From Erodium maritimum (taxonomy: Eukaryota; Streptophyta; Magnoliopsida; Geraniales; Geraniaceae), in the NCBI GenBank assembly GCA_963921825.1, contig OY997592.1, positions 30,545,730 through 30,609,729 on the forward strand: 64,000 bases of DNA. Direction: 5' to 3'. Positions 42,615 to 53,875 of this stretch are shown here, in pieces. The position numbers and the translations under genes are program-made. The notes under the pieces were generated by a model. The model was given only the letters and a program-made list of their open reading frames with translations. It was not told the origin of the DNA and did no database searches. Each line of letters starts with the position of its first letter. Position 1 is the stretch's first letter.

Positions 42615-45422
42615 TGTCACGCCCCAAATCCGGTTTTGACCAGACTCGAGACGCGAACTTAAAACAATAAAAGATAAAGTAATTGAAATAAATAAAAGGA
42701 TCTCAAATAACAATTCAAAGTACCGAAGAACCGCACGAGTCAACAACTCGGTAAAATATGTAATAAAAGAGTCAAACAATGAATGAAAATATACGTCTCT
42801 AGATACTAGCTAAAACCCTCGCCAGCTCCCAATCTTCGAGAATTCTGCTAGTACTGGTCCCGCTCAAACACAACAAAGTAAGGGGTGAGCTTACGCTCAA
42901 TACGAAAAGTAGTTAAGGTTCTGAACCTCAGTTCATCACTACGAGTAACCGTCCAATTATGGCATACTAGTAAGACACAACTATTAAAAGTCAAATTAAA
43001 CAATTACTCCAAGACAACGCTTGACCTTCACTCAGGCACAACCCGTAAATCAAACTCACGATGAACTGAACACATATACTCGTCTCAACTTTGCTCTTGA
43101 CACTCATCACCTAACAATTCTCAATGGACAACGCCCACGGTTATCTCGCAATAGAACACACGTGCAAACTCGCACGACAACACAAACATCAGGTATAACA
43201 GCACCTCGAGTCACCAAACACTCTCACAAGACCAAGATCACACTTAAAACAACGCACAAAGACAATAAGCACGCACAGCAGAACCACACATAACTTAGTA
43301 TAACCATTTACAACATCTACGGCTATCACAACCCGTTCCATTTATGTCGTACCGTAACACGAAGCCTCGGTCCCGACATCTTCCCGTCACGTAGAATCGG
43401 GGTAACATCCTAGACCGGAAATCACTCAGTCGGACGTCTTCCTGTCACGTAGAATCAGGGCCTCACGCATACTGGACCGGCACATACCTCGGTCTTACAC
43501 CTTCCCGTCACTGAGAATCGGGGTATCTACCACGCCATCCTTGGCCTCAATGACATGCACCGGAACTATCGCTCGGTGGAGGCATCGCACTGGTTACGCC
43601 CCCTCTTAGAACGCACATCAAGAGTATAACACACATCACAATGCTATAGTTGACCTCGGTATACCAATCGTCCAACTCACCCAAAACACAGTCGGTCTAT
43701 CACTCACCCGATCATATCACAACCAAAGAATCACCTCATATCAAACACGACACACTTGCACACATAGTCACCACATGCTTCACCGAGTATAATCTTATTT
43801 TGACTCTCACACAACGGTTATAACACGCATCATGCATCTCAATCAGTATGCAACCCTAAGGCTCGACATGACCATTCTACCAGCACGGCAATTTCCCAGG
43901 TATTGAAAGCAGGTATTCTAGTGAATCACATCCTACACGTTACTAAGTCTCGTCTGGTTATTTAGTAATCGAAAGCGGCTATTCTAGTGAATCACATCCT
44001 ATATGCCAACTAGGACCTTTCCGGTTATTATTTTTCCCTAATCATGCATACTACTAACATTCCGTAATTAAAGCGGTATTCGCTACTTTCCCTACCTCAA
44101 GATGATCACAACAGCTACGCCTCCTAGATACTGACGTCCGGGCCTACCTCAGGTCTTCTGGGGCGAAGTCCAAGTCTGGGTTTAACGGATAAAATGTCCA
44201 ATCAGTCCCGATATAGTCCAAAAGTCCTCTGATTTGTCCATTTAGTCCTTTAAATGTACAAATTTAAATTTTTAAAATTTAATTAATTAATTAATATAAT
44301 ATGTCCGACCCGGATCCGAAAACCAGACCCGAATCCTACCCGGATCCGACCCGATCCAAAACCAGACCCGACCGGACCCAGAACCGACCCAGACCCAACT
44401 CCAGACCCGACCTAGACCCGACCCAGACCTGGTCCAAACCCGAGTCTAGAACCCGAGTCACACCCGGTCTAGAGACTTGGGCCTGGCCCAGGGTCTGTCT
44501 CCAGGTCCAGTCATCCTGGTCCAATGGCCTCTCTGGCCCAAGGCCCGCCTCTTGCTAGGGCCCATCTCCCGGCCCAACTCAGGCTGGCCCAATGCCTTCC
44601 TGACCCAAGCCGTACTGGATCGAGTCCGGCACCCTCGAGGCAGCTCCGACGATGGCTCCAGCCTAGACACGACGGTGGACGGCGTCAGGTGAGCTCGATG
44701 AGGGAGAAATAGAGGCGGAGAAGGGCGTCACGATCACGACGAGGCCGTGGCGGCGATGGCTCGAGCGCGACCCAACCTTCGCTCCAGTCTCAGATCTGAC
44801 GAGCACGAGGTTCGCCGGCGATGATTCCGGCTGAATCCGACAAAATCGAGCTCGTCTCGATGGGTTTTCAGGCGAGGCAAGGTCGGGGAAGAAAGGAAAG
44901 GGGCGAGGGAGCACGAACCCTCGTCGTTCCTCCGTCGCAGTCACTGATTCGAGCTCGGGTGTCGAACCAGAGAGGGTTTCTCTGGCGAAGCGTCTCGATT
45001 CCGTGCGTGGGTGGCTCGGTTGGTACTCAAAAGGGAAGAAGAGGGCGAAGGAGAGGTCGGCGGTGGTTGCGAGGGGTAGAGAAGAGATCGAGAGAGAGAG
45101 AGGAGGTGAGATCTGAGAGAGAGGGAGAAGCTGGAATGCCTCGGTTCGCGTGCGCGACGCGATGAAGGAGAAGATGAATAGGTTTCTGGTTGGGTTCGGG
45201 CTCGTGTGCAGTGGGCTCGGGCGCGCGTGAGGGGCTTGGGCTCGCTCCTTCTGAGTTGGCCCAAGTCTAGCCCAGCCCAGGTCCTTCTCCACTCTTTTTC
45301 TCTTTTTTTTATTCTTCTTTTTATGTTGCACTCATTCCAATTTTTCGACCCTCTTTCCAACCACGACGTTCCAACAAATAAATTTAATTATTTAATTCTT
45401 TTAAACCGGGGCGGTCTTTACA
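42615..45422 (-). repeat. Inner gypsy LTR, 3' copy in element sense
   Basis: 2808 bases. About a dozen differences from 49570-52353 in the first 250 bases. Contains a GACCCGA-rich array (about 44304-44480). Confidence 0.93.
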
Positions 45423-45445
45423 GTCTACCCCCCTTAACAGAATTT
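45423..45445 (-). promoter_or_regulatory. Polypurine tract of inner gypsy element
   Basis: The plus strand GTCTACCCCCCTTAACAG is AAGGGGGGTAGAC on the minus strand, adjoining the LTR at 45422. Confidence 0.85.
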
Positions 45446-46110
45446 CGTCCTCGAAATTTAAAATGAAAGCGCTCCACTTGACCCGATCTCAGGGAACGCC
45501 CGATTAAAACTCCCAGTCCAATATCCGTCATGCACACAGAAACACTTAAACCAGTTAGTCGACACCGGAAACCTCCGTCGGTAGAGACGTCGCACCAACA
45601 CACGCAGCTTGGTTGAGATATCCTATAGCAGAACCGTCCGTCGGTATAGGTATCATACTGGAACAAATCTTACATCGCACTTAAAATGGATCCAACACAC
45701 AAACACTTCTCCTCAACTATTCACTTCACTTAACCAAATATCCCGTTACCCGGACAATCGACACCGGACTACAAACATGATTACGCCACGACCAACCACA
45801 CACGGTAACCCAAGAAATAACACGCAAACTCAACCATCCTGACATTCACCCTTACTGCTTGGTTCGGAGCGACGGTACATCTTGTCAACATCTTGTCGGA
45901 AGTCGTGCGCACCTCGAGACATCCAACACAGCTGCCATTACCATGACAACATTCCACGAGCAAAAAAACACAGTCAAGATCGATCAACGATGTTTACTCC
46001 ACCAGCGATCTTGCGCTTACCCTTACTCGCTCACATACTACCAATCGAACCAATTTACAAGTCGATCCACCCACCGTACCACGAAACTGAAGACACTACA
46101 AGTACCAATC
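45446..46110 (-). other. Inner gypsy 3' non-coding region
   Basis: About 660 bases between the chromodomain remnant and the purine tract. No frame or motif seen; it carries short phrases resembling the LTR arrays. Confidence 0.4.
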
Positions 46111-46632
46111 CCTCAGGTTCCGAACGGGCTTGGATACCTCGCGCATACCTCATCCTAGCGCTTCCGCGTCAACTATGTGCGGTTCTCAACCGTCCACGAT
46201 CCACACGACCATTCGATCGTTTCTCGAATAACTCAGGACCAACGAAGGTCGACTCTTAAACCTCAACTGTGCCCCGCTTGGGCAATTGAACCGACCTACC
46301 ATACAATGCTCCGGACGGTGCCATAATGTTACTGGCCTGAGAGCGTTACGGTAGTCACACACGGCTCGCTATTCCCAGACTCCAACAAAAGTTGCTCTCA
46401 CTTCTACTGTGCTCTCGTAGGGGTCATACTAGTCCTTGCGGAACGCTGGCGTTCTTCTTTCACTTGTTGACAACTGGTGTGCATCGATCCAAACTTCGCA
46501 TCTAATGCCCATACTTAAGTGGCTGTCGTATTGCCCGGTCGTACTACTATCGATCACCAGTTACAATCGATCGATGCCCCGCGTCTTGAGAGTCAGTCCA
46601 TCCCCTGGAGGACGTCGAACGTCGTCAAGTTC
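46111..46632 (-). pseudogene. Inner gypsy pol remnants (PR, INT, chromodomain)
   Basis: Four patches align in order with the outer pol when read on the minus strand. 46632-46569 matches the protease end (outer TTFDVILGMD region). 46490-46453 matches the integrase zinc finger around CLTCQQVK. 46336-46290 matches the IGMAPFEALHDRP region. 46168-46111 matches EREDEVRAKYPSLF. The segments between, including all of RT and RNase H, are gone, so the element cannot encode its own enzymes. Confidence 0.75.
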
Positions 46633-46809
46633 AACACAAAAGGTTACTAAGAGAAAGGCGGTTAATTACTCTACTCTCACACGTATGACACACACTCGTC
46701 AAATCACGTCGCACGTAGCTGGGATGTTAAGACACCAGGACCGTATCAAGTTTCTACTCTTGGGCCCTCACGTCTATTCAAGTGTAAAGAAAACATAAGA
46801 AAACGAGGT

Positions 46810-46853
46810 CTATGGGTTATGGGCCCGCCACGCTTCCGCTGCGCCACTCTGAT
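46810..46853 (-). tRNA. 5' half of an initiator tRNA-Met gene (fragment)
   Basis: On the minus strand the 44 bases ATCAGAGTGGCGCAGCGG ... GGGCCCATAACCC ... follow the plant initiator tRNA-Met from its first base through the D arm and the CAT anticodon to about base 44, with two mismatches. The T arm and acceptor 3' half are missing, and no B box follows. It is therefore a fragment, lying within the inner gypsy element and in its sense orientation. It is distinct from that element's primer-binding site, which complements the other end of the same tRNA. Confidence 0.8.
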
Positions 46854-47039
46854 CACATCGTCACTCGGACATCCCCCCTGGTCGATCTGACCGCGTACTG
46901 GTAATTCTGCGATCCTCCGTCATTCGGACACTTATCGCTGGTAAACAATCGAAGAACGCTTGATACCTCACATTTCGGTCTTCTTAACTTCCTCACTCAC
47001 GACTGACACTAGTCGGCACCGCTGCACCCCCTGTTAGCG

Positions 47040-47275
47040 TGCCAAGGTACACCGTTCTAAATTTCGTCCCAACATTTGTACTTGGCTAAACTCGAGGCAC
47101 GAACTAAGAAACAACAAATTAACGACTTAAACGATGCAAAAGTTCAACAATTGTTCCAGTAATTAAACGCAACAAAGTCCAAACGAGTCAAATACAAGTC
47201 TTAAAATAGAAAGTACGTCTCTGAAGACAAAACAAAAAAAAACTCCCGGACTCTCGCTAGTCCTGTGCTCCGCCA
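47040..47275 (-). repeat. LTR-end-like (U5) segment inside inner gypsy element
   Basis: On the minus strand it contains, in order, CTAGCGAGAGTC, AGAGACGTACTTTC, a T-rich stretch and TTCGTGCCTCGAGT. This mirrors the end of the gypsy LTRs (AGCGAGGGTCTTG, AGAGACGTACCGTTTC, TTCACGTCTCGAGT at 53.08-53.28 kb). It sits between gag and the pol remnants, where no LTR belongs. Confidence 0.5.
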
Positions 47276-48706
47276 TGTCCTCTAATCCAAAACGTGCTCG
47301 AAACCAAGAGCGATCCCATGATCGGAATCATGTCTCTCCACCCGTGACTCGGTGACAGCATACACCTGACCCTGCCGTGCCGGGGGTCCGCCTCTCGGAG
47401 GGAGTGGAAGTGCCACCTGCTGCGCTGCTCGCTGCCTCGGCGTTGGCGCGCTCGCTGCCTGTCTCGAAGCTCTCTGCGTCTGAGCCTGACGCTGCTGAAA
47501 CTGCGGTGACTGCCCAGTCTGCGACTGCTATGGTCGCAGGGCCGACACCTCCAAAACTCGATCGGGGCACCTGGAGATGAAGTGTTCTGACTGACAACAC
47601 TGACAACACTGATGACAAAGCGGTGGCCCGACACTCGACCTCTCCTCAAGTCTACCCGCTGGACGGACCACTGATTCGCTGCTCCCCGGACAGTCTCGAG
47701 CCATGTGACCCGGTCGCCCACATCTGTAGCATGTGCGCCCTCTCATGGAAGGTCCAACTGAAGCCACCGACCCAACCTGTCGCGGTCCTCTCGACTGGGT
47801 CTTAGTCTGAAACGATCCCGAGGTCCTCTACCTCCTCGGATCCTGAGTCTCGGATGGCCTCAGAGGGCTGCTCGACCTCGGTCTGACCTCCCAATTCCTC
47901 GCTGTCTCACAGAACCGTCACTCCACAGCCAAGGCCTAATCCATCAGGTCAGTATATACTTGGGTCCTCAAAACAACGACCCGGTTCGCGATCGGTGGGC
48001 GGAGTCCTCCCTCAAAACGTCGGCACCTGAGAGCCTCTGTCTGCACCATCTCCTGAGCAAAACGGGACAAGGAGGTGAGCCTCGCCTCGTACTCAGACAC
48101 CGACAGTCCCTCCTGTCGCAGCTCCAGGAACTGCTGATGCCTGTCATCCAAAACAGCATGTGGAAAATACTGCTCGAGAAAACGTTGTACGAACAACACG
48201 AAGTCGTCTCCCACTCGCGCCTACTCGCGCCGCCACCAGTGGTAGGCCTCTCCCTCCAGATGGAAGGCTGAGAAAGAAACTCGGAGTCTGCCACTCAATA
48301 TCCCAGACGTGTCCAGGTTGCGGGTGATCCGCTCCATCCATCTCTCGGCTGCCTTGGGGTCTGGCTCCCCGGTAAACACAGGTATACCCAACCTGCGGAA
48401 GTCTTGCAGTGCCTGCGCGGTGTAGCTGTCGACCTACGCATGTCCCTCTATAGTCCTTGCAGTGGCAGCAGGTGCAGCTTCCGGTGTCGGAGCTGCAGCC
48501 TCTGTACGGGCAAAGGCTGCTGCCAAACCCTGAACAGTACGGGTCAGCTCCTCCAGAGTTGCCGCCTGGGCTGTCTCAGCCCTCTCGTGCCCCTCAGCGG
48601 GTGCACCCTAGGCACTAGTCGCCCCAGCCGACTCAGCAATCGATGGCAGTCCTCGGCCCCTAGCTGTCCGTGTCCTCATGCCTCGAGGAACATAACTCGG
48701 TGCCAT
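47260..48706 (-). pseudogene. Inner gypsy gag
   Basis: From the ATG at 48706 (MAPSYVPRGMR) the product follows the outer gag: FRRLGIPVFTGEPDPK, AYHWWRR, FLEQYFPHAVLDD, then a knuckle CYRCGRPGHMARDC near 47720. In-frame stops are found at the positions of Gln or Arg codons of the homologue (near 48608, 48440, 48230, 47940 and 47915), each explained by a single C-to-T change (CAG to TAG, CGA to TGA). The second knuckle is broken by a short tandem duplication that gives CHQCCQCCQSEHF. Frame changes occur near the knuckles. Confidence 0.85.
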
Positions 48707-49548
48707 AACGTAGATCATCTGCATGGACAACGCACAGATTTTAGATTCTAACTCAAAAGGACAACGTGCTTAGAATAACTAACGCCACACAAAGTACCAC
48801 TCGTATTAATAATATACTTAATATAGTAATAGTCATCCAATAGTACACAGCAGAGAAGTCAGCACGCTAGTGCGCCACACAAATCATATACACACACAGC
48901 GGGGTTACACATAGTTTCACTTTCACAACAATTTCACACTTAAGTCATAGAGACTAACACTTATACCCCAAAGCAATTTCACAATTTACAACATATACTT
49001 AGGTTAAATTTTTTGACACGTTCTCTTTCTAACATAACGTTCATGTTGACACCGCATCGTTACAACCCGGTTCAGGCGTCCCCGAATTACGTTGTAACCA
49101 CTTGGTATCCCCCCATTCACGTCCAGCTACAGTGGCCCCTATCGCTGAATCGTGATGGTATATACACTTCAGTTTCTACAGAAAATCGGGCATAACCCGT
49201 TGGTAAATTAAGTCAACCATCCGCTTATGCACGACAACCAATTACCACCTGCACACAACACTCAACTCCAACACAGCACACTTTGGGTCTCGGTAATTTC
49301 ACTCTTACCGCCCGACTAAGTCCACTCTTGGACTAACAGTTAAGTCAAATCATGACCTCAACCACACATGTTCACCAAAAGTCCACGGCTCTTGGGCCGG
49401 ACAACCGCCAACCCGAGACTCAAACCGTCTCGTTTCTACGCATAGGACATCTCCGACTTGCGTAACCGACACACAACAACCTAACGACTCAGCTCTACCC
49501 ACCTTATTGACGTACGGTCCGAGGTTTTGAAAAACGATTTCAAAATGC

Positions 49549-49566
49549 AACCAGGCTCTGATACCA
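49549..49566 (-). promoter_or_regulatory. Primer-binding site, initiator tRNA-Met
   Basis: On the minus strand TGGTATCAGAGCCTGGTT, starting three bases after the LTR end. It is complementary to the last 18 bases of plant initiator tRNA-Met with one mismatch. The outer element lost the equivalent site by deletion. Confidence 0.9.
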
Positions 49567-49569
49567 AAT

Positions 49570-52353
49570 TGTCACGCCCAACTCCGGTTTTGACAGGACT
49601 CGAGACGCGAACTTAAAACAATAAAAGATAAAGTAATTGAAATAAATAAAAAGATCTCAAATAACAATTCAAAGTACCGAAAAACCGCACGAGTCAACAG
49701 CTCGGTAAAATATGTAATAAAAGAGTCAAACAGTGAATGAAAATGTACGTCTCTAGATACTAGCTAAAACCCTCGCCAGCTCCCAAGCTCCGAGAATTCT
49801 GCTAGTACCCGCTCAACACCTGAAACACAACAAAGTAAGGGGGTGAGATTACGCTCAGTAGGAAAAGTAGGTAAGGTTCTGAACCTCAGTTCATCATTAC
49901 GAGTAACCGACCAATTATGGCATACTATTAAGACACAACTATTAAAAGTCAAATTAAACAATTACTCCAAGACAACGCTTGGCCTTCACTCAAGCACAAC
50001 CCGTAAATCGAACTCACGATGAACTGAACACATATACTAGTCTCAACTTTTCTCTTGACACTCATCACCTAACAATTCTCAATGGACAACGCCCACGGTT
50101 ATCTCGCAACCGAACACACGTGCGAACTCGCACGACAACACAGAAATCAGGTATAACAGCACCTCGAGTCACCAAACACTCTCACAAGACCAAAATCACA
50201 CTTAAAACAACGCACAAAGACAATTAGCACGCACAACACACAGAGCAGAACAACACATAACTTAGTATAACCATTTACAACATCTCCGGCTATCACATCC
50301 CGTTCCATTTATGTCGTACCGGAACACGAAACCTCGGTCCCGACATCTTCCCGTCACGTAGAATCCGGGTAACATCCCAGACCAGAAATCCCTCAGTCGG
50401 ACGTCTTCCTGTCACGTAGAATCAGGGCCTCATGCATACTGGACCGGCACATACCTCGGTCGTACACCTTCCCATCACGGAGAATCGGGTTATCTACCAC
50501 GCCATCCTGGCCTCAATGACATGCACCGGAACTATCCCTCGGTGGAGGCATCGCACAGGTTACGCCTCCTCTAAGAACGCACATCAAGAGTATAACACGC
50601 ATCACAATGATAGGTTGACCTCGATATACCAACCGGCCAACTCACCCAAAACACAGTCGGTCTTTCACTCACCTGATCATATCACAACCAAAGAATCACC
50701 TCATATAAAACACGGAACACTTGCCTACACACAGTCACAACAAGCTTCACCGAGTATAATCTTATTTAGACTCTCACACAACGGTTATAACACGCATCAT
50801 GCATCTCAATTAGTACGCAACCCTAAGGCTCGACATGGCCATTCTACCAGCACGGCAATTTCCCAGATATTGAAAGCATGTATTCTAGTGAATCACATCC
50901 TACATGTTACTAAGACTCGTCCGGTTATTTAGTAATCGAAAGAGGCTATTCTAGTGAATCACATCCTATATGCCAACTAAGACCCTTCCAGCTATTACTT
51001 TTCCCTAATCGTGCATACTAGTAACTTTCCGTAATTAAAGCGGTATTCGCTACTTTTCCTACCTCAAGATGATCACAACAGCTACGTCTCCTAGCTGCTG
51101 ACGTCCGGGCTTACCTCCGGTCTTCTCGGGCGAAGTCCAAGTCTGGGTTTAACAGATAAAATGTCCAATCAGTCCCGGTATAGTCCAAAAGTCCTCTGGT
51201 TTGTCCATTTAGTCCTTTAAATGTCCAAATTTATATTATTAGAATTAAATTAATTAATTTAGTATTTCCGACCCGGATCCGAAAACCAGACCCGAATCCG
51301 ACCCGGTCCAGAACCAGACACGACTGGACCCAGAATCGATCCGGACCTGGCTCTAGACCCGACCCAGACCCGACCCAGACCTGGTCCAAACCCGAGTCAG
51401 ACCCGATCCAGAGACTTGGGCCTGGCCCAGGGTTTGTGTCCTAGTCCAGTCATCCTGGTCCAATGGCCTCTCTGGCCCAAGGCCCGTGTCTTGCCAGGGC
51501 CCATCTCTTGCCAGGGCCCATCTCCCGGCCCAACTCAGGTTGGACAAATGCCTTCCTGACCCAAGTCGTACTAGCTCGAGTCCGGCACCCTCGAGGCAGT
51601 TCTGGCGATGGCTCCGGCCTCGACACGGCGGTAGACGGCATTAGGTGAGCTCGATGAGGGAGAAATGGAGGCGTAGAAGGGCGTCAGGATCACGACGAGG
51701 CCGTGGCCATGGCGGCGGTGGCTCGAGCGCGACCCAAACTTCGCTCCCGTCTTAGATCTGACGAGCACAAGGTTCGCCGGCGATGATTCTGGCTGAATCC
51801 GACCAAACCGAGCTCGTCTCAATGGGTTTTCAGGCGAGGCGAGCTCGGGGAAGAAAGGAAAGGGGCGAGGGAGCACGAACCCTCGTCGTTCCTCCGTCGC
51901 CGTCATTGATTTGAGCTCGGGCGTCGAACCAGAGAGGGTTTCTCCGACGAAGCGTCTCGGTTGGTACTCAGAAGGGAAGAAGAAGGCGAAGGTGAGGTCG
52001 GCGACGACTGCGAGGCGGAGAGAAGGGATCGAGAGAGAGAGAGAGAGAGAGAGTAGGTGAGATCTGAGAGAGAGGGAGAAGCTGGAACACCTCGGTTCGC
52101 GTGCACGGCGCGATGAAGGAGAAGATGAATAGGGTTCCGGTTAGGTTCAGGCTCGTGTGGAGTGGGCTCGTAGGAGTGGGCTTGGGCTCGCCCCTTCTGA
52201 GTGGGCCCAAGTCTGGCCCAGCCCAGGTCCTTCTCCAATCTTTTTCTCTTTCTTTTTCTTTTTTTTGCACTCGTTCCGATTTTTCGACCCGCTTTCCAAG
52301 CACGATGTTCCAACGAATAAATTTAATTCTTTTAAACCGTGGCGGTCTTTACA
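49570..52353 (-). repeat. Inner gypsy LTR, 5' copy in element sense
   Basis: 2784 bases, TG...CA ends, partner of 42615-45422. The GA-rich run near 52032-52053 and the GACCC array (51268-51420) differ in length from the other copy. Confidence 0.93.
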
Positions 52354-53304
52354 TGTGATGTGAACCATTGGTTGTGATATGATCAGGTGAGTGATAGAAC
52401 GATGTGCTGTGTTATGGTGAGTTGGCTCGGTTGGTATACCGTGGTCGAACTAAAGCATTGTGGTGCGTGTTATTCTCTTGATGTGTGTTCCAAGAGGAGG
52501 TGTGTCCAGTATGATACCTACACTGAGAGAGTATGCCGATGTAGGGTATCGAGGACGAGGACGGTGTGACCATTACCCCGATGTTGTGTGGTCCGGGAAG
52601 GCGTACGACCGAGGTATGTGCCGGTTCAGTATGTGTGAGGCCCCGAGTCTGTGTGCTGGGAAGACATCTAACTGAATGTATTGTCGGTCAAGGATGTGCC
52701 CCGAGTCTCAGTGACGGGAAGATGTCGGGACCAATGTTGTGTGTTCCGGTACGATATAAGTGGGACGGGCTGTGATAGCCGGTGATGTTGGGGACTGTTG
52801 TACTGGACACTTGTTTGTTCTGCTGTGTGTTGTATGCTTGATGTTTGACTGTGTGCGATGTTTAAGTGTCGTTATGGTCTTGTGAGAGTGTTTAGTGTTT
52901 GGTAAACTTACGTGGAGGTCTTAGTGCTGTGCTTTACTAGTATGCCCTAATTGGACGGTTACTCGGGGTGGGGGATGGATGTTCATAATCTTAACTACTT
53001 TTCCTACTGGACGAAAGCTCACCCCTTTACCTTGTTGTTTTACAGGTCTTGAGCGAAACTTGTGCTAGAAGGATTCTCGGCGCTTAGGAGCCAGCGAGGG
53101 TCTTGTCTAGGTGTCTAGAGACGTACCGTTTCTTGTTGTTGAACTTATTTATTTTATGGATTTTTATTGAGTTGTTGACTCTTAAGATTACTCGGAGCTT
53201 TTAAAATGTTATTTGAGAATTTTGTTGGTCTTAGATTCATTTTATTTATTTACTGTTTTAGTTCACGTCTCGAGTCCGGTCAAAACCGGATTTGGGGCGT
53301 TACA
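52354..53304 (+). repeat. Outer gypsy 3' LTR, second part
   Basis: It begins with the TGTGA duplication and continues the LTR to GGGGCGTTACA. Bases from about 52591 on have no counterpart in the truncated 5' LTR. Confidence 0.9.
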
Positions 53305-53875
53305 AAGGTGGAAGCGAAAACTTAGGAGTCGCGCCGCCCGGACGAGGATTAGCTACAGCATGATCGTGGAAAATTGGGGCCGGCGAACTAGTGTTTGGAG
53401 AACGGAAGGCGGGACGGGAGTCACTTGGAGAAGAAGACAGATAATCCCCCGGGCGGACCACGACCTTGCTCTGGTCCTTGGTTAGGGGGGTGCGAGATCC
53501 AAGGATACCTCCGCTGCCGCCGATTTTTTCTGTGCAGACTCGCTAGTCTCTGCACATGGAATCAAGGATTTCCCTAGGGAGGGGAGCATCGGGGACTTGC
53601 CCTGGGAGGGGTCCCTAGCTGATGCGTTGCCTCCCACCAGCACCACAACTGTTGAGATTCTCAGTATTCTCCAGTTCCCCACCCTCTTTTTCAGTATTCT
53701 ATTCTCACCCCTGGGGCACCAAGTCAATACCTTCTGCGACAGTTATTTTATGGAAAGAATAGCGAGCACTTTTACGTGTTCTTGGTCTGTTCTTAGTGGT
53801 CATAGAGTCTTTGACGCACATCCAATGTATTCAAATACCATGATTAATAAAAAAGTTTCTTTCGCTCAAAAAATA
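53305..53875 (+). mobile_element. Retroposon R7, right part with A-rich tail
   Basis: Continuation of 33311-33736 beyond the gypsy insertion. It begins with the AAGGT duplication of the gypsy element and ends CGCTCAAAAAATAAAATA. Confidence 0.65.

Larger units (their letters stand above)
42615..52353 (-). mobile_element. Nested Ty3/gypsy element (inner), pol mostly deleted, TSD TGTGA
   Basis: TGTCACGCCCC at 42615 to TCTTTACA at 52353, with TGTGA at 42610-42614 and 52354-52358 inside the outer 3' LTR. LTRs are 42615-45422 and 49570-52353. Read on the minus strand: LTR, primer site, leader, gag, an LTR-end-like segment, an initiator-tRNA half, fragments of protease, integrase and chromodomain, purine tract, LTR. 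Reverse transcriptase and RNase H are absent. It is related to the outer element (homologous leader and gag). Confidence 0.93.
33737..53304 (+). mobile_element. Ty3/gypsy chromovirus-like element (outer), TSD AAGGT
   Basis: TGTAAGAACC at 33737 to GGGGCGTTACA at 53304, flanked by AAGGT at 33732-33736 and 53305-53309. Order: truncated 5' LTR, gag with two CCHC knuckles, protease, reverse transcriptase, RNase H, integrase, chromodomain-like end, purine tract, 3' LTR. The 3' LTR is split by a second, minus-strand gypsy element (42615-52353). LTRs of about 2.7 kb and the EREDEVRAKYP ending suggest the Tekay/Del chromovirus lineage. Many stops and a lost primer site make it inactive. Confidence 0.93.

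Noticed and set aside
46810..46853. A functional tRNA gene
   Set aside because: Only the 5' half is present; T arm, acceptor 3' strand and B box are missing.
52021..52060. GAGA-element array as promoter
   Set aside because: A GA microsatellite within an inner gypsy LTR, variable between the two LTR copies; no further evidence of regulatory use.
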